The position numbers and the translations under genes were made by a program. Below, piece by piece: positions 36,887 to 45,110 of a stretch of 60,488 nt of DNA. Under the pieces are notes generated by a model. That model was not told the origin of the DNA, searched no databases, and was given only the letters and a program-made list of their open reading frames with translations. Every line of letters begins with the position of its first letter. The stretch's first letter is position 1. Origin of the DNA: RECO01 sp050485385 (GTDB lineage Bacteria > Pseudomonadota > Alphaproteobacteria > Geminicoccales > Geminicoccaceae); NCBI GenBank assembly GCA_050485385.1, contig JBJHBG010000008.1, forward strand, positions 1 to 60,488. The letters are read 5' to 3'.

Positions 36887-38506
36887 TCAAATCGGCAGCG
36901 CCCTGGGACGGGTGCGCTGGTACCAGACGCTCAACAGGAACCTGGTGACGACGATCGCCGTGAACATCGAGGCGACGATGCCGATCGCCAGCGTCACCGC
37001 AAAGCCGCGGATCGGACCGGAGCCGAACTGGAACAGCAGCACCGCTGCGATCAACGTCGTGACGTTGGCGTCGACGATGGTCCGCGTGGCACCGCGGAAA
37101 CCCGCGTCGATGGCGCCCACCGGACCGCGACCGGCCTTCATCTCCTCGCGGATGCGCTCGAAGATCAGCACGTTCGCGTCCACCGCCATGCCGAGCGTCA
37201 GCACGATCCCGGCGATACCGGGCAGGGTCAGCGTAGCGCCCAACGTCGAGAGCGCGGCCATGAGCAGGATCAGGTTGAGTGCCAACGCCGCCACCGCCAT
37301 CACCCCGAACGTACCGTAGTAGAGGATCATGAACGCGGCCACGAGCAGAAGGCCGATCAACCCAGCGATCTCGCCCGCGGCGACGCTGTCCGCGCCGAGG
37401 TCGGGCCCGACCGTGCGCTCCTCCAGCACCGTCAACGGCGCCGGCAGGGCGCCCGCGCGCAAGAGCAGCGCCAGTTCGTTCGCCTGCTGGACCGTGAAGT
37501 CGCCGGTGATGACGCCGGAGCCGCCGGTAATCGGCTCCTGGATGCGCGGGGCGGAAATCACCTTCTCGTCGAGGACGATCGCGAATAGTCGGCCCACGTT
37601 TTCCGTGGTGATCGAGCCGAAGCGGCGCGCGCCGGTCGAATCGAAGCGGAACGACACGACCGGACGATTGTCCTGGAAACTCGGTTGCGCGTCGACGAGG
37701 TTCTCACCGGAGAGTTCCACTTGCCGGCGGACCACCCACTCGGTGGCCGGCGAACCGTCGGCGCGGGCTTCGTCGGCCGGCACCACCATCACCCCGGCAG
37801 GTCCGGTGCCGGCCCGCACTTCGTCCGGCGTGGTCGTCATGTCGACCATGTGGAAGGTGAGCCGCGCGGTCTGGCCCAAGAGGCGCCGCAACGCTTCCGG
37901 ATCGCGTTCGCCCGGCACCTGGAGGAGAATCCGATCGGTGCCCTGGCGCTGGATCGTCGGCTCGCGGGTGCCGAGTTCGTCGACGCGACGGCGCACCACC
38001 TCCAGCGACTGGGCGAGGACCGACTGGGTCAACGCCTCACGGCCGCCCTCGGTCATCCGCATGGTGATCCGGTTGCCGTCGACCTGGATGCCGTACTGCC
38101 GCTCGAAGGTGAGCCCGCCACGGATCAGGTCGGGCGAGCCGCGCGGATTGATCTCGTCGAGGATGTCGCGCACCTGCGCAGCATCCGCCTCGTCCACGAG
38201 CTGGAAGGTCACCTCGTCGCCACGGACGGCAAGCCCGCGATAGAGGATGCGGGCGGTGCGAAGCTGGATACGGATGTCGCCGACGAGGCTCTCCAGACGA
38301 TCCGCCACCACCGCGTCGACGTCGACCTCCAGGAGAAGGTGCGAGCCGCCCTGCAGGTCGAGGCCGAGGCTGATCTGGTTTTGCGGCAGCCACGACGGCC
38401 AACGCTCTACCGTCTCGCGGGCGAAGAAGTTCGGCACCGAAAGGACGATGCCGAGCAAGCAGACGGTGGCGACGAGGCCGATCTGCCAATAGCTGATGCG
38501 CAGCAC
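36887..38506 (-). CDS. secD: Protein translocase subunit SecD
   Basis: This is the larger SecDF subunit, 539 residues. The N-terminal helix is followed by 'ISLGLDLQGGSHLLLEVDVD' (the SecD 'GLDLxGG' motif). The P1 periplasmic domain spans about 70-360 with 'RRRVDELGTREPTIQRQG'. The membrane part has 'GMAVDANVLIFERIREEM' (the functional Asp/Arg region) and 'GFRGATRTIVDANVTTLIAA'. GTG 38506 is nine bases from the yajC stop. It forms one leftward unit with yajC, secF and the Mth938-domain gene. Confidence 0.96.
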   Translation of the reverse strand: MLRISYWQIGLVATVCLLGIVLSVPNFFARETVERWPSWLPQNQISLGLDLQGGSHLLLEVDVDAVVADRLESLVGDIRIQLRTARILYRGLAVRGDEVTFQLVDEADAAQVRDILDEINPRGSPDLIRGGLTFERQYGIQVDGNRITMRMTEGGREALTQSVLAQSLEVVRRRVDELGTREPTIQRQGTDRILLQVPGERDPEALRRLLGQTARLTFHMVDMTTTPDEVRAGTGPAGVMVVPADEARADGSPATEWVVRRQVELSGENLVDAQPSFQDNRPVVSFRFDSTGARRFGSITTENVGRLFAIVLDEKVISAPRIQEPITGGSGVITGDFTVQQANELALLLRAGALPAPLTVLEERTVGPDLGADSVAAGEIAGLIGLLLVAAFMILYYGTFGVMAVAALALNLILLMAALSTLGATLTLPGIAGIVLTLGMAVDANVLIFERIREEMKAGRGPVGAIDAGFRGATRTIVDANVTTLIAAVLLFQFGSGPIRGFAVTLAIGIVASMFTAIVVTRFLLSVWYQRTRPRALPI

Positions 38507-38515
38507 GGTCGATCC

Positions 38516-39076
38516 CTAGGTCGCAGGACCCTTGCCCGGAGCGGGCTCGGTGTCGTCGGCAGGCTTGGGTTCGGCCGGGGGCGACGGCTGGTTCGCCGGC
38601 TCCGGATCGGCACCGTTGGAGGCCTGGGCACCGCCGCGCGCGGCGGCCTTGCCGTCGTCGGCCTTGGCGGTGCTGTCGGAACGCCGGCCCGACTTGCGCG
38701 CCGCGGTCTTCTTGCCGCCGCCGGCGCCGGTGCTGGCGTCGTTCGCCGGCTTCGGCAGCTGGACGTTGGCCGTCTCGGTGACGTTCTCGGAAATGGTGGC
38801 GCGCGCCACCCGTACACGCACGCCCTGGGCGATCTCGACTTCCAAGGTGCCGTCGTCGACCACCTTGTGGACGACGCCGAAGATGCCGCCGGCCGTCACC
38901 ACCTTGTCGCCCTTCTGCAAGGCACCGATCATCTCGCGATGCGCCCGCATCCGCTTCTGCTGCGGCCGTATCAGCAGAAACCAGAACACCACGAAGATGA
39001 GGACGAGCGGCAGGAGCGAGATGAGAAAGCTGGGCTCCCCCCCGGCCGCCTGCGCGTAGGCTGGCTTGATCAACAT
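38516..39076 (-). CDS. yajC: Preprotein translocase accessory protein YajC with a long C-terminal tail
   Basis: This small membrane protein binds SecDF. The core is normal: 'LISLLPLVLIFVVFWFLLIR' (helix, about 17-36), 'PQQKRMRAHREMIGALQKGD' and 'KVVTAGGIFGVVHKV'. ATG 39076 fits the family start. The protein runs to 186 residues because of an extra tail of about 75-80 residues after 'NVQLPKP', rich in Ala, Gly, Lys and Pro and likely disordered. Typical YajC proteins end near 110. It heads the yajC-secD-secF unit and is divergent from a DUF815 ATPase. Confidence 0.92.
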   Translation of the reverse strand: MLIKPAYAQAAGGEPSFLISLLPLVLIFVVFWFLLIRPQQKRMRAHREMIGALQKGDKVVTAGGIFGVVHKVVDDGTLEVEIAQGVRVRVARATISENVTETANVQLPKPANDASTGAGGGKKTAARKSGRRSDSTAKADDGKAAARGGAQASNGADPEPANQPSPPAEPKPADDTEPAPGKGPAT

Positions 39077-39192
39077 GATGGTTCCGGTCGTGGTTGGAAA
39101 AGTTGCCGGACTATAGCCACGGCGATCCGCTTTGCAAACGTCGGCTCCTGGCCTATCAAGCCGCGCCTGACGCGTGCCTGAACGGATCCCCG

Positions 39193-40053
39193 ATGTCTGC
39201 CGACCACCCCCTGCTGCCCCTCCTCGAGCGCATCGCCGACGCGCTCGAACGCGGTCACCATCCGGTCGTCCGGCTCGACCTCGACGGCGCCGACGCATTC
39301 GTCTGGCAGGCGGAATCGGGCCGGCTCAAGCCGGTGCCCGCGGTTCGTGCCGTCGAGCTCGATCTGTTGCAGGGCATCGACCACGTTCGCGACCTCCTCG
39401 CCGCCAATACCGAGCGGTTCGCCCGGGGCCTGCCCGCCAACAACGCGCTCCTCTGGGGTGCTCGCGGCATGGGCAAGAGTTCGCTGGTGAAGGCGGTCCA
39501 TGCCAGCGTCAATGCGCGGGTCCCCGGCGCACTCGCCCTGATCGAGCTGCACCGCGAGGACCTGGAGACCCTGCCAGCATTGCTCGACGCGCTCAGGCGC
39601 CAGTCGCGCCGCGCCATCCTGTTCTGCGACGACCTCTCGTTCGACGCCGGCGAGACCAGCTACAAGTCGCTCAAGGCGGTGCTGGAAGGCGGACTCGAGG
39701 GCAAGCCCGACAACGTGCTCTTCTATGCCACGTCCAACCGCCGTCACCTGATGCCGCGCCAGATGATCGAGAACGAGCGCTCGACGGCCATCCATCCCGG
39801 CGAATCCGTCGAGGAGAAGGTGTCGCTGTCGGATCGCTTCGGCCTCTGGCTCGGCTTTCACGGCTGCAACCAGGAGGTCTATCTGGCCATGGTGCGCGCC
39901 TATGCGCGTCACTTCGCGCTGCCGATCCAGCCGGCCGAGTTGGACCGCCGGGCACTCGAATGGGCGACCACGCGGGGCGGTCGCTCGGGGCGCGTCGCTT
40001 GGCAGTTCACCCTCGATCTCGCCGGCGAGTTGGGCCGCAACCTGGAGGCGTAG
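39193..40053 (+). CDS. DUF815-family AAA-like ATPase
   Basis: This is a cytoplasmic P-loop ATPase of 286 residues. Walker A is 'LLWGARGMGKSSLVKAVHA' (about 85-103) and Walker B is 'ILFCDDLSFDAGETSYK'. 'GKPDNVLFYATSNRRHLMPR' is the conserved DUF815 sensor-like block, followed by 'KVSLSDRFGLWLGFH'. The C-terminal lid has 'RRALEWATTRGGRSGRVAWQ'. ATG 39193 has no strong ribosome site. The gene is conserved next to yajC-secDF in many alphaproteobacteria, but its function is unknown. It is transcribed divergently from yajC. Confidence 0.88.
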   Translation: MSADHPLLPLLERIADALERGHHPVVRLDLDGADAFVWQAESGRLKPVPAVRAVELDLLQGIDHVRDLLAANTERFARGLPANNALLWGARGMGKSSLVKAVHASVNARVPGALALIELHREDLETLPALLDALRRQSRRAILFCDDLSFDAGETSYKSLKAVLEGGLEGKPDNVLFYATSNRRHLMPRQMIENERSTAIHPGESVEEKVSLSDRFGLWLGFHGCNQEVYLAMVRAYARHFALPIQPAELDRRALEWATTRGGRSGRVAWQFTLDLAGELGRNLEA

Positions 40054-40162
40054 GGCGCGTCCGGGAGTGCGCCCGGCGATCTCGCATCCCGAGCGGAAGC
40101 GTTGTATCGTCCGAACGCGTCGTATCATCGCCGCGCCCTCTGGAACGAGGTCGAGCGCTTCC

Positions 40163-41740
40163 GTGGTCGAGTTAACCAGCCGCGAACGACTGACCGCCTC
40201 GGCACGCTCGGAAGCGCAAGCGCATCTGCAGCGCGTGCTGATGCACGTGCCGACCGCGTTGCTGGTCGTCGACTTCGACCTGGAGGTGATTACCGCCAAC
40301 CCGGCCTTTTCCACCCTCACGGGCTGGGCCGGCGACGAAGCGACCGGACTGATGTTCGCCGAACTGTTCGGCCGCGCCATGCACGGTCGCCTCGCCAACG
40401 CCGCCGACGACGGCTGGTCGGCGCCGCGCGCGTTCGTGCGGCACCCTTCGGGAGGCCTCGGCAAACCCGTGGCGCTCGGTGCCTCGCTGATCCGCACGCC
40501 CTCCGGGCACGGAGTCTGGCTGGTCCGGGTAGCACCCCGTTCGCTCAGCGCCAGGAGCGACCCCGACGCACCACGTGCGCCCGCCTCCCCAGCCCAAGGC
40601 GAAACCGCCCTGCAGCGCCTCGCCGAGACCGTGCGCCAGGGTGGCACCAAGCTCGGCGCGTGCCACGTCCGCGTCGTCGGGCTCCAGCGGGCGCGCGAGA
40701 TTGCCGGTCCCCGCTGGCCGCGCATTCAGCGCCGCATCGCCATCCTCTGCGAGACCACCATCGCGCGCGAACTGGGTCCGGACGACGTCTTCACCATGAC
40801 CGAGACCGGCGACTACCTCATCGCATTCAACTGCGGCGAAGCCGACGAGGCCGACCGCCGTGCCGCCCGCCTCAACGGCGAGATCGAGCGCCGGCTGCTC
40901 GGCGAAGGCAGCATGCTTCACGGTCGCAGCGATGGCGCCCAGGTCGCCGACCAGCGCGCTCTGGCCGGCATTGGTGTCGACGTGCGGAGCGGCGCGGTCG
41001 GTGCGGACCAACTCGCCAACGGCGGCAACCTGCTCGATCAGATGGCCAATCGCGTGGCCCTGAACCACGGCGGCCGATCGAGCCTGCTCGACCTGCATCT
41101 CGATTGGCTGGCCGGCTATCGCGGCATCGCGTTCCATCCGCTCGAGACGCCGGAGGGCGCCGGATCGACACTCTTGCGTTTGCGGCTGGACGATCCCCGG
41201 ATCGCCGAGATGGCGACGCTCGCCGCGCGCGACGACCGGGTGGCCGAGGTGGCGGCAACGCTCGACTGTCGCCGCCTGGAACTCCTGCGCGACGCCCTCG
41301 ACCGCGGCGCCGTCGACCGCCGTTCGGTCATCGTCGACGTCCATTTGGCGAGTTTGGAGAGTCGACGTCATCGCCGCCACGTGTTCGAGCAACTCCGGCT
41401 GCTCGGCGAGTACGCGCGGAGTTGGCTCGTACCCAACGTCGTCGGCATCGCGCCCGCGACCTATCGCGGCCGCGTGCAGGACGCGGTGTTCATGCTGAAG
41501 CCGTGGTCGCGCGCGCAAACGCTGAGCCTGTCGCCGCAGGATTTGGCCACCATGGAGTTGGCGCAGCTCCCCTGCCGTCTGTTCCTGCTCGACGCCCGTA
41601 ACGCCACCTTCGGTGACGGCCTGGCAGCGCGCATCGCCGACCGACTGGCCAAGGTCCGCGCCAGGCTGATCCTGGAGGGCAGCAAAGACCGGGCGTTGAT
41701 CGGCGTTCTGCGGCCCAACCTCGTGGTGGACGTTCCGTAG
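40163..41740 (+). CDS. PAS-domain protein with unassigned, possibly degenerate GGDEF/EAL-like C-terminal region
   Basis: This is a 525-residue soluble protein of unknown function. A PAS domain spans about 25-125 ('VLMHVPTALLVVDFDLEV', 'ITANPAFSTLTGWAGDEA'). Around 155-285 the order 'GPDDVFTMTETGDYLIAF' sits where a GGDEF domain would have its active loop, but the GGDEF residues are absent. The last 220 residues ('LDWLAGYRGIAFHPLETPEG', 'VIVDVHLASLESRRHR') have a spacing vaguely like EAL domains without catalytic residues. If so, it is a non-catalytic receptor or scaffold. GTG 40163 is a provisional start with a weak GAGG site. It stands alone between DUF815 and the C45 gene. Confidence 0.68.
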   Translation: MVELTSRERLTASARSEAQAHLQRVLMHVPTALLVVDFDLEVITANPAFSTLTGWAGDEATGLMFAELFGRAMHGRLANAADDGWSAPRAFVRHPSGGLGKPVALGASLIRTPSGHGVWLVRVAPRSLSARSDPDAPRAPASPAQGETALQRLAETVRQGGTKLGACHVRVVGLQRAREIAGPRWPRIQRRIAILCETTIARELGPDDVFTMTETGDYLIAFNCGEADEADRRAARLNGEIERRLLGEGSMLHGRSDGAQVADQRALAGIGVDVRSGAVGADQLANGGNLLDQMANRVALNHGGRSSLLDLHLDWLAGYRGIAFHPLETPEGAGSTLLRLRLDDPRIAEMATLAARDDRVAEVAATLDCRRLELLRDALDRGAVDRRSVIVDVHLASLESRRHRRHVFEQLRLLGEYARSWLVPNVVGIAPATYRGRVQDAVFMLKPWSRAQTLSLSPQDLATMELAQLPCRLFLLDARNATFGDGLAARIADRLAKVRARLILEGSKDRALIGVLRPNLVVDVP

Positions 41741-41814
41741 CCTCCGATCTTCCATGCGCCCAACCTCGACCAAGGCGGGCTGTCGTCGTCACGGATCGAT
41801 GGCATAGTGGGCGG

Positions 41815-42855
41815 ATGACGAGGCTAGACGACGGCTCCACTCCGCTCTCCATCGTTCGCGCCGGCGGCACCGCCTACGACCGCGGCGCCGCGCTCGGTAA
41901 CCACGGTCGCCGCGGCATCCACGAAGGCGTACGCCGCGCGCCGAGTTTCCAAGCGCTGTTGACGTGGCGGGGCTCAGCGCTGCTGGCCGCCTTGGAGCAG
42001 GCCGCGCGCGAGCGCTTTCCGGCCTACGTCACCGAACTGGAGGGGCTGGCCCAGGCGGCCGAGTGGCCGTTCGAGGAGGCCTTGATCTGGAACTGTCGGG
42101 GCGATCTCCGCGCCGCCACCGACGCGGCCCCCGACAGCTGCACCACGCTGTTCGACGCGACGCCGAACAACTACCTCGTCGCCCACAACGAGGACGGTGC
42201 GCCGGAGTTGGCGGGGTTCGGCGTCATGGTCGACTGGCAGCCGGACGATGGCTTGGCAGCCTGGAGCTTCGCCTACCCGGGCATGCTGGTGGGCAATGCC
42301 TTCACCGTGAACGCGCGCGGCCTCGTCCAGACGATCAACAACCTGCGCGCCAACGACGCCAGGCCCGGCGTGCCGCGTCAGATGATCACCCGCGCGATCG
42401 TCGATGCCCCCGACCTCGACGTCGCCCTGGACCTCATCGTCGACGGGCCGCGCGCCAGCGGCTTCCACCACGGCCTCGCCCAATCGGGGGACCCGCGCAT
42501 CCTGGCGGTCGAGGCGCCGGCGAGCGACTTCGCCGTCCACCGCGTCCAACGGCGCTACGCCCACGCCAATCACCTGATCGACCCCCGGTTGAAGAAGGTG
42601 CCCCAGACCGTCAGCCCATCCTCGGCCGCCCGCCAGGACCGGGCCTATGCGCGCTTCGTCGAGGAGGGGGCAGCGCCCTTGGACGTGCTGTTCGACCGCG
42701 AAGGTGAGTTGCCGATCCACTGCCGGGGCCGTGCCGGCGAGGACAGCTACACCCTGGCTACCGCCCTCTTCCGGGTGACCGACCTGGGCGTCCATCTGGA
42801 CGTCCTGGGCGACGATCCGGCGACACCGCTGTTCCAGGCCAGCGTCCGGCCTTGA
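41815..42855 (+). CDS. C45-family peptidase/acyltransferase (Ntn hydrolase)
   Basis: This Ntn-hydrolase relative of acyl-CoA:6-aminopenicillanate acyltransferase has 346 residues. The nucleophile is probably Cys109 in 'APDSCTTLFDATPNNYLVAH', followed by 'NEDGAPELAGFGVM' (the 'HNEDG' block of the family). 'YPGMLVGNAFTVNARGLVQT' with 'INNLR' and 'HANHL' are further family blocks. Family precursors usually self-cleave at Gly-Cys; here Ser-Cys precedes, so processing is uncertain. There is no signal peptide, so it is cytoplasmic. It would act on an N-acyl or peptide bond of an unknown amine. ATG 41815 is used. Confidence 0.85.
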   Translation: MTRLDDGSTPLSIVRAGGTAYDRGAALGNHGRRGIHEGVRRAPSFQALLTWRGSALLAALEQAARERFPAYVTELEGLAQAAEWPFEEALIWNCRGDLRAATDAAPDSCTTLFDATPNNYLVAHNEDGAPELAGFGVMVDWQPDDGLAAWSFAYPGMLVGNAFTVNARGLVQTINNLRANDARPGVPRQMITRAIVDAPDLDVALDLIVDGPRASGFHHGLAQSGDPRILAVEAPASDFAVHRVQRRYAHANHLIDPRLKKVPQTVSPSSAARQDRAYARFVEEGAAPLDVLFDREGELPIHCRGRAGEDSYTLATALFRVTDLGVHLDVLGDDPATPLFQASVRP

Positions 42856-42859
42856 CGCC

Positions 42860-42897
42860 GTTACCGTCGGTTACACGGCGCGACGCGAACGGGTTAC
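42860..42897 (+). promoter_or_regulatory. GTTAC direct repeats upstream of an OmpR-type regulator gene
   Basis: GTTAC occurs at 42860, 42870 and 42893. The first two are exactly 10 bp apart, one helical turn, as in tandem OmpR-family sites. The cluster ends 22 bases before the regulator's ATG. This suggests autoregulation; the spacing of the third copy (23 bp) fits two turns. Confidence 0.4.
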
Positions 42898-42919
42898 GGC
42901 GGTGGTACAGCCTCTCGGC

Positions 42920-43672
42920 ATGACGCCCTCGCCACATCTGCTCGTGGTCGACGACGACCGCGAGATCCGTCAGCTCGTGAAGCGGTTTCTCGAGCGCCAC
43001 GGCTATCGCGTCGAAACCGCTGCCGACGGTCGGGCGATGGATGCGGCCCTGGCGGCCGGCCGCTTCGACCTCGTCGTGCTGGATCTGATGCTGCCGGGCG
43101 AGGACGGGCTCAGCCTTTGCCGCCGACTGCGGCAGACCAGTGCCGTGCCGGTGATCATGCTGACGGCGCTGGGCGACGACGCCGACCGCATCGTCGGTCT
43201 GGAGATGGGCGCCGACGACTACCTGCCGAAGCCCTTCAACCCACGCGAACTCCTGGCGCGCATCCGCGCGGTGCTGCGTCGGACGCAGACGGCGGACGCC
43301 CCCGCGGCCGAGCCGACGGCCGCGGCCGACGAGGCGTTTCGTTTCGCCGGCTGGACGCTCGATCCGGCCCGTCGCGAACTGCGCGACCCGGAAGGCCTGC
43401 TGGTGGCGCTCACCGCGGGCGAATACGGGCTCCTGCTCGCGTTGGTCGAGCGCCCGCAGCGGGTGCTCTCCCGCGACCAGCTCCTCGACCTCACCCGTGG
43501 CCGCGAGGCGGGACCGTTCGACCGCAGCGTCGACGTTCAACTCGGTCGCCTGCGCCGCAAGATCGAGACCGACCCCAAGGCGCCGGAGCTGATCAAGACG
43601 GTGCGCGGCGGCGGGTACGTCCTGGCGACGCCGGTCAGCCGCCGGCGCACCAGCGAAGGCAGGGCGCCGTGA
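42920..43672 (+). CDS. OmpR-family response regulator
   Basis: This two-component DNA-binding regulator has 250 residues from ATG 42920 (GTG 42902 is an in-frame alternative; neither has a clear ribosome site). The receiver has 'VVDDDREIRQL', Asp55 in 'VVLDLMLPGEDG', 'IMLTALGD' and 'YLPKPFNPREL'. The winged helix has 'LTAGEYGLLLALVERPQRV', 'FDRSVDVQLGRLRRKIE' and 'TVRGGGYVL'. It is of the OmpR rather than the PhoP type. Its TGA overlaps the kinase GTG (GTGA), so the pair is coupled. Confidence 0.92.
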   Translation: MTPSPHLLVVDDDREIRQLVKRFLERHGYRVETAADGRAMDAALAAGRFDLVVLDLMLPGEDGLSLCRRLRQTSAVPVIMLTALGDDADRIVGLEMGADDYLPKPFNPRELLARIRAVLRRTQTADAPAAEPTAAADEAFRFAGWTLDPARRELRDPEGLLVALTAGEYGLLLALVERPQRVLSRDQLLDLTRGREAGPFDRSVDVQLGRLRRKIETDPKAPELIKTVRGGGYVLATPVSRRRTSEGRAP

Positions 43673-45087
43673 GCCTCGCTTGGCGCATCCTCGTGGTGGT
43701 CCTCCTGGGTTTGGTGCTCGTCCAGGCGGTGCAACTCGCCCTCTTCCTCACCGGCCGGCAGGGCGGCGGCGAGTTGGTCCGCCTGACCACGCGCCAGATG
43801 GTGGCGGCGACCGCCCTCTACGAGCAGACGGCACCGGAGACCCGCGAGGCCGTGCTGACCGCCGTTGCCCATCCGCTGTTGCGGGTCGACGTCAGCGACG
43901 ACCTCGACTTCCTCGACCGGCGCGGCTGGGAGCCGGCACCGGCGTCGCTGACGGCCGCCGTTCGCAGCCGACTGGGGCCGCTCGCCGAGCGCGACGTGGT
44001 GGTGAAGACGCGCGAGGGCTGGCGCCGGCCGCCGATGGCGGGCCACGCCGGTGAGCCGCCGCCGCGACGCGGCCCGCGTCCCCATCTGGAGGACGACCGA
44101 CGCTGGCCGTGGCAGCCGGGTGAACTGGAACCCTCCAGGCAGCGGCTCGCCGTCAGCATCCCGCTCGCGGACGGCGGCTATCTCACCTTCCTCACCATCA
44201 CCGAGGCGATCTCGACCGCCTGGGTGGTGCGTACGGCGGGCCTGTGGCTGGTGACGGCCCTCGGCGTGCTGGCCGTCACCTGGTGGATGAGCCGGCGGGT
44301 GGCGCGGCCGTTCCAGCGCTTCGCTGCCGCAGCCGACCGGCTCGGCCTCGACGTCCACGCTCCGCCGCTCGACGACCGTGGATCGGGCGAGTTGCGCCAA
44401 GCCGTGCGCGCCTTCAACCGCATGCAGGAACGCATCCGCCGAATGGTCGACGACCGCACCCTGATGCTGGCGGCGATCAGCCACGACCTGAAGACGTCCC
44501 TCACCCGCCTGCGGCTACGCGCCGAAATGATCGAGGACGGTGAACAGCGGGCGAAGGCGGTCGCCGATCTCGACGAGATGCAGGCGATGCTCGAAGGGGC
44601 TCTCGCCTTCGCCAAGGACGAGGCCACGGCCGAGACGAGCCAGCCGCTGGATCTCGCCCGGCTGCTCCAGGCGGTGGTCGACGACGCCACGGATGCCGGC
44701 CACGAGGCGACCTATGTGGGGCCCGAGCGGCTCGCCTATGTCGGCCGTGCCGTGGGCCTGCGCCGACTGGCCGGCAACCTGCTCGACAACGCCTACCGCT
44801 ATGCGGGGCCTGCGGAGGTCGCGCTGGTGGACGAGGCGGAGCACGTTGCCATCGTCGTCCGCGACCGTGGTCCCGGCGTGCCGGAGAGCGAGCGGGAGCG
44901 GGTGCTGGAGCCGTTCTTCCGGCTGGAGCGCTCGCGCTCCCGCGAGACGGGCGGCGCCGGCCTCGGTCTCGCCATCGTCCGCACCGTTGCCCGCGCCCAT
45001 GGCGGCGACGTCGCTCTTGCCAATCGGCCCGGCGGCGGCTTGGAGGTGACGGTCACGCTGGCGAAGTTGCCGTCGCCAGCGCGCTGA
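43669..45087 (+). CDS. EnvZ-like sensor histidine kinase
   Basis: This is an inner-membrane sensor kinase of 472 residues, partner of the preceding regulator. Helix 1 is 'ILVVVLLGLVLVQAVQLALF', the periplasmic domain spans about 30-175 and contains a proline- and arginine-rich stretch ('HAGEPPPRRGPRPHLEDD'). Helix 2 is 'AGLWLVTALGVLAVTWWM', then HAMP. The H-box reads 'AAISHDLKTSLTRLRLRAE', with Ser replacing the usual Pro. The N box is 'NLLDNAYRY', and the G boxes are 'VRDRGPGVP' and 'GGAGLGLAIV'. The signal is unknown. Confidence 0.92.
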   Translation: MSLAWRILVVVLLGLVLVQAVQLALFLTGRQGGGELVRLTTRQMVAATALYEQTAPETREAVLTAVAHPLLRVDVSDDLDFLDRRGWEPAPASLTAAVRSRLGPLAERDVVVKTREGWRRPPMAGHAGEPPPRRGPRPHLEDDRRWPWQPGELEPSRQRLAVSIPLADGGYLTFLTITEAISTAWVVRTAGLWLVTALGVLAVTWWMSRRVARPFQRFAAAADRLGLDVHAPPLDDRGSGELRQAVRAFNRMQERIRRMVDDRTLMLAAISHDLKTSLTRLRLRAEMIEDGEQRAKAVADLDEMQAMLEGALAFAKDEATAETSQPLDLARLLQAVVDDATDAGHEATYVGPERLAYVGRAVGLRRLAGNLLDNAYRYAGPAEVALVDEAEHVAIVVRDRGPGVPESERERVLEPFFRLERSRSRETGGAGLGLAIVRTVARAHGGDVALANRPGGGLEVTVTLAKLPSPAR

Positions 45088-45110
45088 CGCCGTACCCCGA
45101 GAGGACGACC

